Of a stretch of 64,000 nt of DNA, positions 16,702 to 26,200 are shown in pieces. The DNA is from Anaerolineales bacterium. GTDB lineage: Bacteria > Chloroflexota > Anaerolineae > 4572-78 > J111. How positions within the stretch are numbered: the stretch's first letter is position 1; each line of letters begins with the position of its first letter. Where the stretch lies: the NCBI GenBank assembly GCA_015075185.1, contig JABTUW010000001.1:1364001-1428000 (forward strand), written 5' to 3'. Under the pieces are notes generated by a model, which was given only the letters and a program-made list of their open reading frames with translations, was not told the origin of the DNA and did no database searches. Position numbers and translations under genes: made by a program.

Positions 16702-17535
16702 ATGGACTTTGCCGAATTATCCCAAATGTATAACTTTACCGGGCGCTCAATAGTGATTACGGGCGGGGCCGGGATCTTGGGGGGGGAGATAGCCTGCGCG
16801 CTGGTAGGATGTGGGGCCAGTGTGGCCCTCATTGACCGCGATCCGGCGCTGGCCGAGCGCCTGATGCACCGCTTTGAAACCAGCATTGGCGAGGCTATCG
16901 TCGTTTACGGCGATGTGCTCAAGCCGGAAACTCTGCAAGTAGCAGCCGAGACGGTGATAAAAACCTTTGGGCGGGTTGACAGCCTGATCAACGGCGCCGG
17001 CGGCAATAATCCTCGCGCTACCACCACCCCCGACCAATCTTTCTTCGACCTGCCGCCGGACGCCCTGCGCTTTGTTTTTGATTTGAACCTGCTGGGGACC
17101 ATTTTACCCAGCCAGATTTTTGGTAGATACATGGTTGAGCAGGGTGAAGGGATTATCCTCAATGTTTCCTCGATGAATGCTTTTCGCCCCTTGACCCGGA
17201 TTCCGGCCTACTCTGCGGCGAAAGCCGGGGTCAGCAATTTTACCCAGTGGCTGGCGGTGCATATGGCTCAGGAATATTCGCCGCGCATCCGGGTCAACGC
17301 CGTCGCCCCCGGCTTCTTTTTAACCGAGCAGAATCGTTTTCTGCTGACCGACCAGGAGACCGGTGCGTTGACAACTCGCGGCCAAAGTATTATCAGCCAC
17401 ACCCCGATGGGCCGCTTTGGCACGCCGGAAGACCTGTTGGGTACGGTTATGTGGCTGCTCTCACCGGCCTCGGCCTTTGTTACCGGGGTTGTCGTGCCGG
17501 TAGACGGCGGGTTTTCAGCATTTGGCGGAGTCTGA
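16702..17535 (+). CDS. uxuB: D-mannonate oxidoreductase, short-chain dehydrogenase type (UxuB/YjmF-like)
   Basis: This is a short-chain dehydrogenase of 277 residues with TGGAGILGG (20-28), INGAGGNNPR (about 95), active-site Ser in NVSSMNAF, and YSAAKAG (Tyr/Lys pair about 173-177). It ends in VPVDGGFSAFGGV, a pattern typical of the YjmF-type mannonate oxidoreductases. It would reduce D-fructuronate to D-mannonate using NAD(P)H. GAGGAG precedes the ATG. With uxaE upstream it completes the route to mannonate; the usual next enzyme, mannonate dehydratase (UxuA), is not in the window. Confidence 0.82.
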   Translation: MDFAELSQMYNFTGRSIVITGGAGILGGEIACALVGCGASVALIDRDPALAERLMHRFETSIGEAIVVYGDVLKPETLQVAAETVIKTFGRVDSLINGAGGNNPRATTTPDQSFFDLPPDALRFVFDLNLLGTILPSQIFGRYMVEQGEGIILNVSSMNAFRPLTRIPAYSAAKAGVSNFTQWLAVHMAQEYSPRIRVNAVAPGFFLTEQNRFLLTDQETGALTTRGQSIISHTPMGRFGTPEDLLGTVMWLLSPASAFVTGVVVPVDGGFSAFGGV

Positions 17536-17626
17536 GGCGAGAGAGTAATATAGCGAAAGGTTGGTCAATCAAGGTAGCATCCCCTGTCGGGGGCAGGTGG
17601 CAGTAAAGTCGCAGGGGGCATAATTC

Positions 17627-17659
17627 TCCTGTCTACTGTCTACCGTCTACCGTTTACTT
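17627..17659. repeat. 7-bp tandem repeat block (CTGTCTA/CCGTCTA type)
   Basis: Units CTGTCTA, CTGTCTA, CCGTCTA, CCGTTTA run directly into the ribosome site of the LarA-like gene. Confidence 0.85.
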
Positions 17660-17677
17660 TTCTTGAAGGAGGTTATG

Positions 17678-18955
17678 ATGCTTATTGGCAAAGGTAGTGA
17701 AGACAGGTATTTAGCGGAGTCTGAAATCCGGGAGCTAACGGCGGCGGCTCTAAACAGCGCCAGGCTGGATGGGAAACGGGTGCTCATCATCATCCCCGAC
17801 AGCACCCGCACCGCGCCCATCCCCTTAATGTTTCGCCTCTTCCATGAGTACCTGGGCGACACGGCGGCGGCGCTGGATTATCTGGTTGCCCTGGGGACGC
17901 ACCAGGCGATGAGCGAAGCCGCTCTTAACAAGCTGGTCGGCGTGACCCCAGAGGAACGGGCGGGCAAGTATGCTAAAGTCAACATTTTTAACCATCGTTG
18001 GGATAAACCGGAAACCTTTGTCACCCTGGGCCAGATAACTCCGGCAGAAATCCAAGCGATCACCGGCGGCCTGATGAGCCAGGCGGTAGATGTCCGCCTT
18101 AACAAAATGGTCTTTGACTACGACCAACTCATCATCTGCGGCCCGACTTTCCCCCACGAGGTGGTCGGCTTTTCCGGCGGCAACAAATACTTTTTCCCCG
18201 GCATCGGCGGGCCGGAGGTGATCAATTTCTCCCACTGGCTGGGAGCAGTCATCACCAGCTACGATGTTATCGGCACCAAGCAGACGCCGGTGCGCCGGGT
18301 GATTGACAAAGCCGCCGCCTTTATTGACAAGCCCAAGCTGTGCTTCAGCATGGTCGTCAAAGGGGAGGATTTGGCCGGGCTGTATGCCGGCACGCCGGAG
18401 GAAGCCTACGATGCAGCGGCTGACCTGTCGGCCAAACTGCACATCAACTGGATTGAGCAGCCCTATCAGCGGGTGCTGTCGGTCATGCCAAAAATGTACG
18501 ACGACATCTGGACCGCGGCCAAGGGCATGTACAAAATGGAGCCGGCCATTGCCGCTGGCGGCGAGGTGGTGATCTACGCCCCGCACATTGACGAGATCAG
18601 CTACACCCATGGCAAGCTGCTGGACGAGATTGGCTACCACGTGCGGGATTATTTCTTGAAGCAGTGGGACAAATTCAAGCATTATCCGGGCGGGGTGCTG
18701 GCCCACAGCACCCACCTGCGCGGCATCGGCGAGTATGATGCCGCCAGTGGAATTGAGTCGCCGCGGATCAATGTCACCCTGGCGACCCGCATCCCGGAGG
18801 AACGCTGCCGCAAACTCTGCCTGGGTTATCTTGACCCGGATAGGATTAATCTTGAGGAGTGGCGCAGCCGGGAGGCTGAAGGGATATTATTGGTGCCAAA
18901 AGCAGGGGAACTGCTCTATCGCCTCAAGCCTAAAAATGGGCATTCCGCTAATTGA
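17678..18955 (+). CDS. LarA-family nickel-pincer racemase/epimerase homologue
   Basis: The 425-residue protein has the LarA (DUF2088) N-domain with DSTR (41-44) and GTH (73-75). It then has PHEVVGFSGGNKYFFPGIGG, in which H160, K170 and H186 keep the spacing of LarA residues H174, K184 and H200. K184 is the attachment point of the nickel-pincer nucleotide cofactor. The family includes lactate and malate racemases and D-gluconate 2-epimerases. Directly after UxuB, a mannonate-gluconate 2-epimerase is attractive, but this is inference. AAGGAGG at 17666 favours ATG 17678 over ATG 17675. No larB, larC or larE homologue is nearby, so cofactor synthesis must be encoded elsewhere. Confidence 0.8.
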   Translation: MLIGKGSEDRYLAESEIRELTAAALNSARLDGKRVLIIIPDSTRTAPIPLMFRLFHEYLGDTAAALDYLVALGTHQAMSEAALNKLVGVTPEERAGKYAKVNIFNHRWDKPETFVTLGQITPAEIQAITGGLMSQAVDVRLNKMVFDYDQLIICGPTFPHEVVGFSGGNKYFFPGIGGPEVINFSHWLGAVITSYDVIGTKQTPVRRVIDKAAAFIDKPKLCFSMVVKGEDLAGLYAGTPEEAYDAAADLSAKLHINWIEQPYQRVLSVMPKMYDDIWTAAKGMYKMEPAIAAGGEVVIYAPHIDEISYTHGKLLDEIGYHVRDYFLKQWDKFKHYPGGVLAHSTHLRGIGEYDAASGIESPRINVTLATRIPEERCRKLCLGYLDPDRINLEEWRSREAEGILLVPKAGELLYRLKPKNGHSAN

Positions 18956-18973
18956 TGGTACAATAGTTCTCGC

Positions 18974-19030
18974 TGGGATTAGGGGATTGGGGGATTTTAA
19001 AAAAATTTATTCCCTAATCCCCCAATCCCG
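18974..19030. repeat. 7-bp repeat hairpin (GGGATTN / NAATCCC arms)
   Basis: GGGATTA, GGGGATT and GGGGGATT units are followed by an A/T loop and then TCCCTAA, TCCCCCA, ATCCCGG. The left and right arms pair. It lies between the larA-like and hydrolase genes. Confidence 0.8.
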
Positions 19031-19066
19031 GCTAAAATCTCCTGACCGAATAACTGCATCATTAGA

Positions 19067-19921
19067 ATGACTGTTCAAGACCGCTTTGTAAACATTGGTC
19101 TCAACCTGCATGTCCGCGAATGGCCGGGTAACAAAGTTCCTTTTGTGCTGCTGCATGGCCTCTCCAGCAATTGCCGCACCTGGGAGATGGTGGCGGCCCG
19201 ACTTGCCGTAGCCGGCCACCATGTGGTGACGGTTGACCAGCGCGGTCACGGCCTAAGTGACAAACCTGCCACCGGCTTCGATTTTGCCACCGTTACGACA
19301 GACCTGGCGGATTTGCTGTCGGTTCTGCAACTGGAGCAGCCGATCGTCGTCGGCCAGTCCTGGGGCGGCAACGTCGTGCTTGAGTTCGGGGTGCGTTATC
19401 CTGATTTGGCCCGCGGGCTGGGCTTTGTGGACGGCGGCTTTCTTGACCATCAGGCCCGGCCCAATCCCTCCTGGGAGGCCGTTTCCACCGAGTTAAGGCC
19501 GCCCGACCTGGATGGCATGCCCCGCGAGTCCCTGAAACGCCGGATACAGGAGGCTCACCCCGATTGGAGCGAAGAAGGCATTGAAGCGACCCTGGCCAAT
19601 TTTGAAACGCTGCCCGATGGCACCATTCGCCGCTGGCTCGACATTCCCTACCACATGCTAATTTTGCGGGCTATGTGGGAGCAGCGCCCCCCCGCACTCT
19701 ATCCCCGGGTCACGAAGCCGGTCCTCATCTGCGTCGCCGACAGCGGCGATGCCTGGACTGAACACAAACGCAAACTGGTGGCAGCGGCAGAGGCCGGCCT
19801 GCCCCGCTGTGAGGTTCATTGGTTTCCCGCCACCGATCACGATATCCATATTCATCGTCCTGATGAATTGACGAAGTTGTTTTTGCAGGCAATGGGGAGC
19901 GGAATTTGGCGGCCTGATTAA
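19067..19921 (+). CDS. Alpha/beta-fold hydrolase
   Basis: The 284-residue protein has the alpha/beta hydrolase-1 layout: oxyanion segment LLHGLSSN (about 28-35), DQRGHGLSDKP (57-67), nucleophile elbow GQSWGG with S98, a late acid residue near CVADSGDAW and catalytic His in ATDHDIHIH. No signal peptide. It follows the larA-like gene in the same direction and precedes an MFS transporter, so it may hydrolyse an ester or lactone imported by that transporter. The substrate cannot be told from sequence. No strong ribosome site was seen before the ATG. Confidence 0.85.
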   Translation: MTVQDRFVNIGLNLHVREWPGNKVPFVLLHGLSSNCRTWEMVAARLAVAGHHVVTVDQRGHGLSDKPATGFDFATVTTDLADLLSVLQLEQPIVVGQSWGGNVVLEFGVRYPDLARGLGFVDGGFLDHQARPNPSWEAVSTELRPPDLDGMPRESLKRRIQEAHPDWSEEGIEATLANFETLPDGTIRRWLDIPYHMLILRAMWEQRPPALYPRVTKPVLICVADSGDAWTEHKRKLVAAAEAGLPRCEVHWFPATDHDIHIHRPDELTKLFLQAMGSGIWRPD

Positions 19922-19973
19922 GCGTCCATTTCAAAACTTCGCTGTCCCCACTATGAATTCCTCAAGGAGCCTC

Positions 19974-21185
19974 ATGCACAAATCTTCGTCTGCACACCGC
20001 GCAAGCTCCGCTTTAACCTTCGCCAGCAGTCACCGGCTGGCTGTCGGCCTCTACCTCATTATCGCTTTTCTCTATTGGGCCTCGCTCTACCTTTACATCC
20101 CTACCCTGCCGACTTACATCCAGGGCAAAGTGAACGACCTGGCCCTGGTCGGCGTGATCCTCTCTATGTATGGTCTGTGGCAGGCGGTGATCCGGCTGCC
20201 CCTGGGCATTGCCGCCGATTGGCTGGGCTGGCGCAAGCCGTTCATTATTTTCTGCTTGGCCCTATCCGGCCTGGGAGCCTGGCTGATTGCTCAAGCCGAC
20301 AGCCCGACCCAGTTGCTGGTGGGACGGGCCGTTACCGGCCTGGCCGCCGGGACATGGGTGCCGCTGGTGGCCGTCTTCAGCAGCCAATTTCCGGCTCACG
20401 AGGCGGTCCGGGCAACAGCCATCCTGACCCTGGTCAGCTCACTGGGCCGGATGTCGGCTACCAGCCTGACCGGATCGCTCAACAACTGGGGGGGCTACTC
20501 CCTGGCCTTTTTTCTGGCCACGGGTGTAGCTGGACTGGCTATCCTGCTGGTATTGCCTGCTTACGAGCAGCGACGCCCGGTAGTGCGCCCCTCCCTGGGC
20601 AGCACCGGCCGCCTGATTACGCGCCGGGATGTATTGTTACCGGCTGTTCTCGCGGCAGTGGGCCAATATGCCGATTGGGGCATTACCTTTGGTTTTATGC
20701 CCATTCTGGCGAAGCAGTTGGGGGGAACCGGCGCCACCCAGAGTCTGATGGTCAGCATGCATTTGGGGGTCATTGCCCTGGGCAATCTGGCCGCGTCAGC
20801 CCTGGTAAATCGGGTTAGCTCCCAGCGTTTGGTCTACTTTGGTTTTGGAGTGGTAGCTTTGGGAATTGGGCTGGCGGCGTTGGCGCCTTCGTTAGCCGTG
20901 TTGTTTGTGGCCCAATTTTGCCTGGGGTTAGGTCAGGGGATGAATGGCCCGGTTTTACTGGGGCTGAGTATTCGCTACGTGGCCGATGCCGAGCGGACGA
21001 CAGCCGTGGGCTTACACCAGTCTGTCTACGCCGTTGGCATGTTTGCCGGGCCGTGGTTGAGCGGCATCCTGGCCGAGGCCGTGGGCCTCCGGCCTATGTT
21101 TGGAGTGACCGCCTGCGCCTGCCTTTTGGTCGGTCTCTTCATTGCCTCACGGCTGGCGGCACGAGGAGGAAATCAGTCAGTCTAA
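19974..21185 (+). CDS. MFS transporter
   Basis: The protein is about 403 residues with 12 hydrophobic segments and the MFS loop motif GIAADWLGWRKPF after TM2. The start is ATG 19974 behind AAGGAG (19964-19969); an ATG at 19953 lacks a ribosome site. It is a secondary transporter in the cytoplasmic membrane. It is the last gene of the plus-strand sugar-acid block, convergent with the STAND ATPase gene. A sugar-acid or related substrate is suggested only by the neighbours; drug efflux is possible. Confidence 0.88.
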   Translation: MHKSSSAHRASSALTFASSHRLAVGLYLIIAFLYWASLYLYIPTLPTYIQGKVNDLALVGVILSMYGLWQAVIRLPLGIAADWLGWRKPFIIFCLALSGLGAWLIAQADSPTQLLVGRAVTGLAAGTWVPLVAVFSSQFPAHEAVRATAILTLVSSLGRMSATSLTGSLNNWGGYSLAFFLATGVAGLAILLVLPAYEQRRPVVRPSLGSTGRLITRRDVLLPAVLAAVGQYADWGITFGFMPILAKQLGGTGATQSLMVSMHLGVIALGNLAASALVNRVSSQRLVYFGFGVVALGIGLAALAPSLAVLFVAQFCLGLGQGMNGPVLLGLSIRYVADAERTTAVGLHQSVYAVGMFAGPWLSGILAEAVGLRPMFGVTACACLLVGLFIASRLAARGGNQSV

Positions 21186-21193
21186 ACAAGGAT

Positions 21194-21240
21194 CTCAGGG
21201 AACTTGAGAGAAAAGTTCCGACGAGTTCCTTCAGTTCCTA
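21194..21240. repeat. Heptad-like repeats (GGAACTT/AGTTCCT arms)
   Basis: Units of GGAACTT and its inverse AGTTCC occupy the convergent gap between the MFS and STAND genes, and may act as a bidirectional fold-back. Confidence 0.55.
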
Positions 21241-23121
21241 CCCTCTATCTTCTAATTCAGCCAGCCACTGCTGGACGTAGTCGGCGCTGGGGGAGCGAAT
21301 TTTTTCAAAAATGGCCAGGGCCTGTTTGAGATACTGCTTGGCTCGCTCCGTCTGGCCCAGGTCGCGGTAGGCCAATCCCAAGTTGCCCAAACTGTTGCCC
21401 TCACTGTGCCGGTCGCCGGTTTGGCGGGCGGTGGTCAGGGCCTGTTCAAAATGCTCAATGGCCCACCTGGCGTGGCCCATGGTGCGGTAAGTATCGCCCA
21501 GGTTGCCCAACCAGTCGCCTTCATTGGGCCGGCCCAACTGCCAGGCCGCCATTAAGCCAACCTCGTTGGCAATGACCCGCTCGGCCCAATACCCCTGCCG
21601 GTCCAAGTAATCCTCAACTGCTGCCGCCAGACCATAGGCCGCTTCCCAATCTCCCAATTCCACACAATCGGTTAAAATCTGCATTAAATGGGGCCGGTCG
21701 GCCTCCAGGCGGGCGTAACCCTCACGGCCCAACGCGCTCTGCTCCCAGGCCAGGGCCATGTAGCAGGTGGCTAATCGCCGCACCGTATTGGCAGGCGAAG
21801 TGAGCTGCTGGCGAGCATACCTGTGAATGAGAGGGTGACTGACTTCATAGCGCTGTCCATTCTGCCGCAGTAAACCATAATCAACCAGCTTATCCAGCGC
21901 CCGACGCACATCAGGAGTGGACTCTTCAACTTTTTGTTTGAAAAGTTTACGGACTGAGGCCAGGACCCCCTGATTAGGTTCAATAGTTAGTGTTTTGACC
22001 ACCATTTCCGGATCAAACGGGGCCAGGGCCAATAATCCGACAACCGCCAGCGCCTGTTGAGCTGTTTCGCTGACGTGGCTCAAGCTGCGCTCCAACAGCA
22101 GGGGGACACTTTCCTGCTGGCGCTGGTCGAGTGGCAGGCCAGCCAGCGCTGTACTTTCCAGCCAGGCCAGAAGTTCGGCAGCGCTCTCTTTATGGGCAGA
22201 CAGGTACTGCCCGGCCAGCCGAATGGTCAGAGGCAGTCCACCGAGCAGTTCGCAGATAGGCTCAGTAATAGATTTGTCGGTGGCCCGCCAGCCGCCCCAG
22301 GCTTGCAGCAGGGCCATTGCATCAGATAGGTGAAGCGAACCTACTGCCCGGCAGGTCGTCACTGCGGCATGGATTTGGCGGCTGGTCAATAAAATGCTGC
22401 AATTGCCGGGCAGTGCCAACAGTCCGGGCAGATCGTCGGCCTGTTCCGCCCCGTCAAACACAAGCAATGCTTGCCGTCCAGCCAGGGCGCGTTGGACCGC
22501 TTCGTAGGGGCTGGGTGTGGGCGTTTCGTTTAAGGTGCGGGCAATGTATTCCAGGGCAATATCCACCCGCGGCTGGTTGTAGAAATTGTGATAAAAGATG
22601 CCGTCGGGGAAAGCCGACGGCGGACTTTGGCCGGGAGCCAACTTCCAGACGGCGGCGGCAGCCAGGGCGCTTTTGCCGATGCCCGCTGGTCCACACAGAG
22701 CCACCACCTGGCCCGGCTGAAGATCGGCCAAGAGTTGAGCCAGTTCCGGCTCGCGGCCGGCAAAAGACTCGGCTTGTCGGGGCCGTTGTAAAGGCGCGGC
22801 ACTCTTCGTCGGGTGGGGTACCGTGCTGCTGGGCGTCGTTTTGATCTTGTCCAGCAAACTCTGGGCCAGGACACGCAAGGCCGGGTCTTGCTCAGCCTTA
22901 CTCACAGCCAGTTCCTCTTTCAGCACCGTTTGCCGCCCTGTCGAAGCCGGCTGCTTTTCCAGCATCTCCAGCGCCCCGATCACATCGCTGCCTGCCCCAT
23001 ACTTCCGGCGCAGAGCTAACTTGAGCGTTTCGTAAGCTTCCAGGGCCGGTTTCTGGCTTCCAGTGGAGTTAGCCGCCTGAGTGGTTAGGGCGGCAACAAT
23101 AGCAGTGGCGATTGTCTCCAT
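21238..23121 (-). CDS. STAND (NB-ARC-like) ATPase with C-terminal TPR repeats
   Basis: The 627-residue protein has three parts. Residues 1-95 are a helical domain of the type often found at the N-terminus of Chloroflexota and actinobacterial STAND proteins. Residues 115-400 are the ATPase, with FAGREPEL, Walker A GPAGIGKS (144-151), a Walker B-like LLVFDGAEQ, an ILLTSRQ sensor and GGLPLTIRLAG. The rest is a winged-helix region (about 400-450) and TPR repeats (about 530-615, EGDWLGNLGDTYRTMGHARWA). STAND proteins are ligand-triggered oligomerising switches in signalling or phage defence. No catalytic effector is recognisable, so the N-terminal domain may recruit a partner. Function is unknown. 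AAGGAGA precedes the ATG. Confidence 0.82.
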   Translation of the reverse strand: METIATAIVAALTTQAANSTGSQKPALEAYETLKLALRRKYGAGSDVIGALEMLEKQPASTGRQTVLKEELAVSKAEQDPALRVLAQSLLDKIKTTPSSTVPHPTKSAAPLQRPRQAESFAGREPELAQLLADLQPGQVVALCGPAGIGKSALAAAAVWKLAPGQSPPSAFPDGIFYHNFYNQPRVDIALEYIARTLNETPTPSPYEAVQRALAGRQALLVFDGAEQADDLPGLLALPGNCSILLTSRQIHAAVTTCRAVGSLHLSDAMALLQAWGGWRATDKSITEPICELLGGLPLTIRLAGQYLSAHKESAAELLAWLESTALAGLPLDQRQQESVPLLLERSLSHVSETAQQALAVVGLLALAPFDPEMVVKTLTIEPNQGVLASVRKLFKQKVEESTPDVRRALDKLVDYGLLRQNGQRYEVSHPLIHRYARQQLTSPANTVRRLATCYMALAWEQSALGREGYARLEADRPHLMQILTDCVELGDWEAAYGLAAAVEDYLDRQGYWAERVIANEVGLMAAWQLGRPNEGDWLGNLGDTYRTMGHARWAIEHFEQALTTARQTGDRHSEGNSLGNLGLAYRDLGQTERAKQYLKQALAIFEKIRSPSADYVQQWLAELEDRG

Positions 23122-23149
23122 GGGTGTCTCCTTAAGTGGTGATGAGATC

Positions 23150-23179
23150 AGTATATCATGATCAGGGAGGCGCTGACAA
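23150..23179 (-). promoter_or_regulatory. Putative promoter of the STAND ATPase gene
   Basis: On the minus strand TTGTCA and TATACT are 18 bp apart, each one mismatch from consensus, about 28 bp upstream of the ATG. Confidence 0.6.
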
Positions 23180-23246
23180 TGACTCGATTCCGTACTTTAT
23201 ACCCTCTCCTTAAAACGGGCGAGGATAGGGAAGAGGTGATCGGTAC

Positions 23247-26200
23247 TCAAAAAGTTATCTCTCGTATCAGCGCATTATTCTGCGTGGTCAACTCCTCGTA
23301 GCGATTAATGTCGTCCACGATAGCGGTGATAGTTTGTCTGCCACCCAGGGGCAAAGCCTTGACCGCGCGGATAAGCTGCGAGGTACCGGGGGCCATCGGT
23401 GGGGTGATGCCGTAGGTGGCGTACTGGCCGTTGACAAAGAAGGCCACGCCGACGACATCGGGGGTGGGGACGCCGCCAATGTTGGAGACGGTGGCGGTCA
23501 GGATGACCTGGCCGGAGGGGTCGCGTTCAAAGCCGATGGCGTCGAGGGTAGAGTCGGGCAGTGTGGTCGTTGGCTGGGGGAAGATCTGGAACTCCTGGTC
23601 AAGCGAATTATTGGTTTCGGAAAGTTCGGGGTAGCGGTTGACATCGTCCACCACGCCGGTCAGCCGGTGGCGGCCGGCCACGGCCCGCCAGGGAGTGACG
23701 GCGCGGACGGTGCGGGTCTCGCCGGCGGCCAGGGCCGTGGTGGTGCCAAAAGTAATCTGCTGGCCGTTGACCAGAAAGGCCACGCCGACAACATCGCCTG
23801 TCGCCGCTGCACCAACGTTGCGCACCAGGGCCTCAAAGGTCAGCATGTCACCTTCATTGAAACGGTCCTGGCCGAGGCTAAGGCTGAGGATGAGGGTGTC
23901 GGCCAGGGGGGCGGGGGCGGGATCGCCAAAGTTGATTTGCTTGACCAGGACATTGTTTTGCTCGTTTAGCTCCGGGTAGCGGTTAACATCGTCCACGATG
24001 GCCGTGATCTTATGCACGCCGGTCAAGTTGAGAGCCTGTTGAGCGCGGACAGGCTTGGCTTCGCCGACAGGCAGCGGCGAGATAAGGCCAAAGGTGGTGT
24101 ATTTATCGTCCACAAAAAAGGCTACCCCCACCTGGGCGGCGGTTTCGGCAGTACCCGTGTTGGCGACCAGCGCCGCCAGCCGCACCTGGCCGCCTTCCAG
24201 CCGTTCAAAGGCGATATCGCGGATAATCGTATCGGCCAGGCCGGGAGCCGGCTTGCGTTCCACCTGGAACTTAACCGCCAGGGAGTTGTTGGTTTCCGAG
24301 GCTTCGGGGTAGCGGTTGATGTCGTCCACGATGGCGGTCAGGGTGTGCTCTCCGGCGGTGGCAGTCCAGGGAGCCACGGCTTTGATGACCCGGCTGCCGC
24401 CCGCTGCCAGGGCCGGCGACGTCCCAAAGGTAACGTAGCCCCCATCCACCAGAAAAGCAACCCCAACTGTGCCGCCGGTAATCGCTCCGCCGATGTTGCG
24501 CACCGTCGCTTCAAAGGTAATCACATCGCCCTCGACGAGGGTAGGTTTGCCAAAGCCAACAGCGGCGACAATGGTATCGGCCAGTTGGCCGGGCGGCGGC
24601 GCGCCCACCTCTTTGAACAAAAAGGCACGGCGGCGGCGAATCCAATCTTTGAGGCGGTCGCGCTCCTGCTCGAACTGCTCGTTGGTGGGCCACTTTTTGG
24701 TATCTTGATAAACCAGGGCGCGAATGTCGTTATAATAGGCGTCAATTTTAGGGAAGAGTTTTTCTTCGGTAAACTCGCTGTTCAACAAGGTGGTGAGCCT
24801 GGCCAATAACCGGGGGTAATACGTGGGGTTATTGAGGACGCGCTGGCTCAATGCGTTGCTCATCTGGTTCGAGCCTTTGATCGAAGTGCCTTCGGACAAG
24901 TCGTCACACAGGCCGTCGCAATAATCGTTCCAATTGCGGCCCCAGGTCAGGTCGTAATCCCAGGGCAGGATTTCCCGCTTGCCGTCACCGGGGCGGCGGT
25001 GCAAATAGTAGTTTTTGTGGTAGGTATCGTTGCTCTGGACCAGGGTATTGACCGCCAGCCAATCCAGGTAGGGATCCACGTCCAGAATTTGATCGAGAAA
25101 TTGGGCAATGGTGGCCGCATCCCAACTGTTGACGGCCCGGATGAAGGTGTCGAGATCGCTAAAATCTTCGTCTTCGGGGTGGTCTTTTTCGTACAGCAAG
25201 GGCAGCACTTCTGGCGGCTGCGGGCTAAGAGTAGCCCCCACGTAGACGCCGTTGATGACTCCCCCGTTGGCCTGAAACAAGCTGCCAATCTCGCGCTGGT
25301 GGTTGCGGAAGTAATATTCATCAATATGTTCCAGGCCGGTATAGACTCCCCGCTCCAGAACCTGCCCCTCCCGGCTACGGATGGTGTAATCCACATGCCA
25401 CGCTTTGGAAGCCGGCGTCTTGGTTTTGGCAAACAAATCAAAGGAAAGCCGCTCGCGGATGAGGCTTTTATCGGAGTAGCTGCCGCTCAAATCAATCCGG
25501 CGGGTGTTGCCCTGGTAGAGCTGTTTTTTGGGGAATTTGATTTTGAACCCCTTTTTGGGGAAGTTGAGCGAGGTGGTGCCGCGATAACTGATTTCGCCCT
25601 GGCGGTGCAGCGCGCCGTCCACCCGGATATCAGCGTCAATCTCCAATTTTTGAGCCGGAGTGCGGACCATATTATCATAGTCGGCTTTGTTGACAATTGC
25701 GGTCAAGGTCATCAAGCCGGGCTGGCGGTCGGGAGGGGCGGCGGTGGCTAAGGTACGAAAGGTTTGATAGGCCGGCTTGGGTGAACCGTTGACGTCGAGC
25801 AGGCCAAAGGACGGAACCATGCCGTCGCTGTAGCAGAACCAGAAGGCGCGCTCTACCGAACCGCTGAACTGGTTGGCAATGGTGCGGTAGAAGCGCCACA
25901 GAAATTCAGCCTGCTGGGGCCGGTCAAGGTGCTGCTCGCCCATTTCGCTGATAACGATGGGTAAATTAGTTACGCGCTGGTAGTTAAGAATCAGGTTGCC
26001 GACGTAGCCAAAACCCCAGGTGGAACTGGGCCAGGTGGGTTCGGGGCGCTGGCCGTAGGGATGGAGGGCGACGGCGTCGGCGGGCAGCGTGCCTTTTTGG
26101 CTGCTGATGACGCTGGCCAGCCAGTTCCAGTTGCCGGAGCCCAGCCCAGCGGCGATGACCCGCGTCGTGGGGGCGGCGGCTTTGATTGCATCGTAGGTGC

